DNA of 64,000 bases from JADFNB01 sp036397455 (GTDB taxonomy: Bacteria; Gemmatimonadota; Gemmatimonadetes; Gemmatimonadales; GWC2-71-9), in assembly GCA_036397455.1 (NCBI GenBank), contig DASWIX010000079.1, positions 1 through 64,000 of the forward strand. The letters run 5' to 3'. A model generated the notes under the pieces. It had not been told where the DNA came from. It saw only the letters and a program-made list of their open reading frames with translations, and searched no databases. Shown here in pieces: positions 61,846-64,000 of this stretch. The stretch's first letter is position 1. Each line of letters opens with the position of its first letter. A program made the translations under genes and the position numbers.

Positions 61846-62886
61846 CTAGTCCACGATCCTCCGTGCGCTCACCCAGCGTTGCTGCCACCAGCGGCTATCG
61901 GGGTCGGTCGCGGTAAGACTCGACAACTTCACCCCGCCCGACGCGCTGTGAATGAACTGTCCTCCGCCAATATACAAACCGATATGCGTGATGCGACTCG
62001 TGCCCTCGATGGAGAACCCGATCAGGTCGCCCGGGGCCAGCGCAGCCACGCGCTTGTCGAGGGCCTTGCCCATGCGCATCTGGTCGCGACTGATGCGCGG
62101 CATGATGATGCCGTGTTGACCGTAGGCGTAGTGAATCAGCCCCGAACAATCGAATCCGTTTTCGTCGCTGCCGCCCCACTGATACGGGAGGCCCATGACC
62201 TTGAGTGCGGTCTCGACGACGCTGGTGGTGAGCCGCGCGCCGGTCTCGGACGCGCCGGCATCGCGCGCCAGGTCGTGAATGTCATTGGTCGACGGAAGAC
62301 GACTCGGCGGGGCTGATGGACGCGCAGGATTCGTCGCGACGGCCGGCGGGTGCGCCGCGCGGCTGGGCGACCCGCCGAGACCGATCGCCACGCGGCCGGT
62401 CAACTGAATCCCGCGCCGGTCATCGGGGCCAAGCCGCCAGAAACCGTACATCCCGGAGTCCTCGACGCGGTACCGGCCCTCGAGCCCGAGCGAGAAGCCC
62501 GAGAACGGCCTGACCGCGTAGCCGCCACCGGCCGACCACGCCCCATCGATGCCTCCTCCGACGTGCCTGATGCCAACAGCCGCAGAGCCAATGAGATACG
62601 GTCCCGACCCGTCGCGGAACATGCTCAGGGACAGCTCTGCCCCCGACAGAGTGCGGTCGTCGATCGAACGGGTGTTATCGAGGTGGGTGAACCCGATCCC
62701 ATAGCCAAATGGACCGAAGAGCCTGCGGGTGTAGCCAGCGGAAAACACGACCGAGGTGGAATCGCCGGTCCACCAAAAGCCGTACCCCGCCTCGAACGTC
62801 GGCCCTTGTGCCTGAGCGGCCGCCGAGACCGAACCACCGAGGACCCCAAGCAGGGTCGCGAGCCGCGCTGCCGGAATGACCTTCAT
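61846..62886 (-). CDS. NlpC/P60-family peptidoglycan hydrolase with N-terminal beta-barrel-like domain
   Basis: 346 residues from ATG 62886 with a signal peptide (~1-27, ending AAAQAQ). Residues ~30-190 resemble a small outer-membrane-like beta domain (FEAGYGFWWTGDSTSVVFSAGYTRRLFGPFGYGIGF, LGLEGRYRVEDSG); a Pro/Ala linker leads to the NlpC/P60 domain ~225-346 with FDCSGLIHYAYG (catalytic Cys), SRITHIGLYIGGG (His) and FIHSAS (third polar residue). It likely cuts peptide links in peptidoglycan. It is 21 nt upstream of the AhpD-like selenoprotein gene. Confidence 0.85.
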   Translation of the reverse strand: MKVIPAARLATLLGVLGGSVSAAAQAQGPTFEAGYGFWWTGDSTSVVFSAGYTRRLFGPFGYGIGFTHLDNTRSIDDRTLSGAELSLSMFRDGSGPYLIGSAAVGIRHVGGGIDGAWSAGGGYAVRPFSGFSLGLEGRYRVEDSGMYGFWRLGPDDRRGIQLTGRVAIGLGGSPSRAAHPPAVATNPARPSAPPSRLPSTNDIHDLARDAGASETGARLTTSVVETALKVMGLPYQWGGSDENGFDCSGLIHYAYGQHGIIMPRISRDQMRMGKALDKRVAALAPGDLIGFSIEGTSRITHIGLYIGGGQFIHSASGGVKLSSLTATDPDSRWWQQRWVSARRIVD

Positions 62887-62900
62887 GTGACGTAAGTCCC

Positions 62901-62929
62901 AACGTAGCAATACCATAGCTACCGGTCAA
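62901..62929 (-). promoter_or_regulatory. promoter of the NlpC/P60 gene
   Basis: Minus strand: -35 TTGACC at 62929-62924, a 17-nt spacer, -10 TACGTT at 62906-62901, 14 nt before the ATG. It may also drive the AhpD-like gene downstream. Confidence 0.6.
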
Positions 62930-62959
62930 CATTCTGCCATCGCGCAGCGGCCGAGTGAC

Positions 62960-62982
62960 CAGACGTGAGGGACCCTCGTCTG
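62960..62982. other. hairpin in the leader of the PTPS-type gene
   Basis: CAGAC (62960-62964) pairs with GTCTG (62978-62982), with a second stem GAGGG/CCCTC inside. It lies 30 nt before ATG 63013. A regulatory or terminator role cannot be decided. Confidence 0.4.
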
Positions 62983-63012
62983 ATTACCTTTTGAGGCCAA
63001 ATGGGAGGTACC

Positions 63013-63435
63013 ATGCCCGTCGTCACCGTGACGCGACGCGTCCATTTCAACGCGGCTCACCGGCTGCACCGTCCTGACCTGTCCGACGCCGAGAACCGCG
63101 CGCTGTTCGGCCCGTGCAACAACCCCAACTACCACGGGCACAATTACGAACTGGACATCTCGGTGGCTGGCGAGGTCGACCCGGTAACCGGCTACGTCGC
63201 CGACATGGGCGAAATCAAGCGCGTCGCCGAGCGGACGGTGCTGGCGGCGCTCGACCACAAGAACCTGAATCTCGACGTGACCGCGTTCGCCGAGGTCAAC
63301 CCGACCGCGGAGAACATCGTCGTGGCGATCTGGAGCATGCTGGAGCACGCATTGCCGGGGAGACTCGTGAAGCTGGTGTTGTGGGAGACGCCGCGGAATT
63401 ACGTCGAGTACACGGGGAGCGGCGCCCGGCGCTGA
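63013..63435 (+). CDS. 6-pyruvoyl/6-carboxy-tetrahydropterin synthase family protein
   Basis: 140 residues from ATG 63013, with GGGAGG about 5 nt upstream. The zinc and catalytic set is VHFNAAHRLHRP ~9 (His), CNNPNYHGHNYELDISV ~36-52 (Cys-x5-HGH) and LDHKNLN ~82 (His/Asp), with the closing VLWETPRNYVEY. The Cys-x5-HGH spacing is that of PTPS rather than the Cys-x3-HGH of QueD, so the product may feed a pterin or queuosine-like pathway; neither is shown. Its 3' end is duplicated at 63633. Confidence 0.85.
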   Translation: MPVVTVTRRVHFNAAHRLHRPDLSDAENRALFGPCNNPNYHGHNYELDISVAGEVDPVTGYVADMGEIKRVAERTVLAALDHKNLNLDVTAFAEVNPTAENIVVAIWSMLEHALPGRLVKLVLWETPRNYVEYTGSGARR

Positions 63436-63537
63436 AACCTATCGGCAGTCCCGCCCTGAAGGGCGGGCTCGGCCAAGAGGAGCGTGCTGAAGCACGCCGC
63501 CGACCCGTCCTTCAGGACGCCGTTCTCGACCGAGCCC
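63378..63537 (+). repeat. 160-bp duplication, copy 1 (contains the end of the PTPS gene)
   Basis: This stretch recurs at 63633-63792 with only about four differences (255-bp period). It includes the last 19 codons of the PTPS gene, the stop and the following palindromes. Confidence 0.9.
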
Positions 63538-63792
63538 GGGCTCTCAGCCCGGGACTGTCGCAGCGTGCTGAAGCACGCCGCCGACCCGTCCTTCAGGACG
63601 CCATTCTCGGCCGAGCCCGGGCTCTCAGGCCGGTTGTGGGAGACGCCGCGGAATTACGTCGAGTACACGGGGAGCGGCGCCCGCCGCTGAAACCTGTCGG
63701 CAGTCCCGCCCTGAAGGGCGGGCTCGGCCAAGAGTAGCGTGCTGAAGCACGCCGCCGACCCGTCCTTCAGGACGCCGTTCTCGGCCGAGCCC
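63481..63792. repeat. three copies of a ~57-bp REP-like palindromic unit
   Basis: The unit beginning AGCGTGCTGAAGCACGCC and ending near CGAGCCC occurs at 63481-63537, 63562-63618 and 63736-63792. It holds short palindromes (CGTGCTGAAGCACG and CGTCCTTCAGGACG), and GCCCTGAAGGGC stands before copies 1 and 3. The set looks like REP/BIME elements spread by RAYT-type transposases, though no such gene is in the window. Confidence 0.75.
63633..63792 (+). repeat. 160-bp duplication, copy 2 (orphan PTPS 3' end)
   Basis: Nearly identical to 63378-63537 but not joined to a complete PTPS gene: it carries just the end codons (WETPRNYVEYTGSGARR) and the stop. This shows the direct-repeat unit spread after the gene reached its present form. 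Confidence 0.9.
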
Positions 63793-63799
63793 TCTTGTG

Positions 63800-63970
63800 C
63801 TACGGCCAGAGCCAGCCGAACACGCCCGCGGTGAGCAAGCCGTACACGACGCCATCAACGACGCTCTTCCAGGTAGACGCCCACTGCCGCCCGAACCAGA
63901 TCGCGTCCGGGAACATCGCGGCCGTGTATGCGATCGTCGCCACGGTGCCGCTGATTCGAAAGACGCGCAT
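63800..63970 (-). CDS. small two-helix membrane protein
   Basis: 56 residues from ATG 63970 (ATG 63991 would add 7). Two hydrophobic segments (ISGTVATIAYTAAMFP and VVDGVVYGLLTAGVFGWLW) with basic residues between. GAGGAG stands close upstream. No family recognised; the start of its operon lies beyond the window. Confidence 0.5.
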   Translation of the reverse strand: MRVFRISGTVATIAYTAAMFPDAIWFGRQWASTWKSVVDGVVYGLLTAGVFGWLWP

Positions 63971-64000
63971 GTACTCCTCACCGGCACCCACCGTGCTGCC

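Noticed and set aside
63481..63792. CRISPR array
   Set aside because: Only three copies, irregular spacing (81 and 174 bp), and units that are palindromic REP-like with near-identical flanks; no cas genes.

Overview
This is 64 kb of a high-GC Gram-negative chromosome. The evidence for an outer membrane is an LpxH-like hydrolase, an LptE-like lipoprotein, an Omp85-type barrel and many exported lipoproteins. The 5' end of a 16S rRNA gene lies at the left edge. The overall style (serine-protease lipoproteins, DUF5683, DUF1028, alt-GlmU, PAS/GGDEF proteins, leaderless genes) is compatible with Gemmatimonadota or a neighbouring phylum. That placement is inference, because no 16S search could be run.

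Layout. 1-4058: start of an rrn operon (promoter, boxA, 16S), a decayed receiver-domain fragment, an exported-protein gene with an amber stop, and a PAS-PAS-PAS-pseudoreceiver protein. 4326-8851: small accessory and metabolic genes, including a PQQ-type sugar dehydrogenase, a MOSC protein and an XRE regulator with an inverted-repeat operator. 8868-11631: tRNA-Arg, a degenerate PAS-GGDEF protein, tRNA-Pro, and rph-rdgB. 11791-19920 (minus strand): an envelope set of thioesterase, HEAT-cyclophilin, a metalloprotease-propeller-barrel fusion, a LolB/DUF4292-like lipoprotein, LptE-like protein, a one-helix protein and a CPA2 antiporter. 19961-25047: an LpxH-like hydrolase, then tatD-fhs-ridA-selC-lipid kinase, in which selC is a selenocysteine tRNA packed between protein genes. 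25063-35053: secDF, ribF and the rimP-nusA-ylxQ-infB-DUF503-rbfA-truB translation/transcription operon. 35132-43409: pgeF-murA (MurA has Asp for the catalytic Cys), a phospholipase C-like protein, UvrD/PcrA, a histidine kinase and serS. 43414-52276: divergent promoters, Roadblock-mannose-1-phosphate guanylyltransferase-alt-GlmU-WalJ-like operon, an HD-GYP plus HEAT protein pair, and DUF1028.

52290-59036 looks like accessory DNA: DUF4258-DUF2283-DUF2283, a 3' fragment of tRNA-Ile, VapBC-like toxin-antitoxin genes, a Fic remnant, a subtilase lipoprotein and a DUF4143 ATPase. 59093-61246 is groES-groEL with a perfect CIRCE element. 61282-62886 holds an AhpD-like gene and an NlpC/P60 protein. The right edge has a PTPS/QueD-type gene whose 3' end is duplicated together with REP-like palindromes.

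The main discovery is in two parts that support each other. A full tRNA-Sec (anticodon UCA, long variable arm) lies at 22099-22195. An AhpD-like gene at 61282-61824 has an in-frame UGA exactly where the second redox Cys of the family's CxxC belongs, giving CxxU. The frame is open on both sides and a hairpin follows the UGA. The window therefore very probably encodes a selenoprotein peroxidase-type enzyme that standard gene calling would split into two pieces. selA, selB and selD are not in the window.
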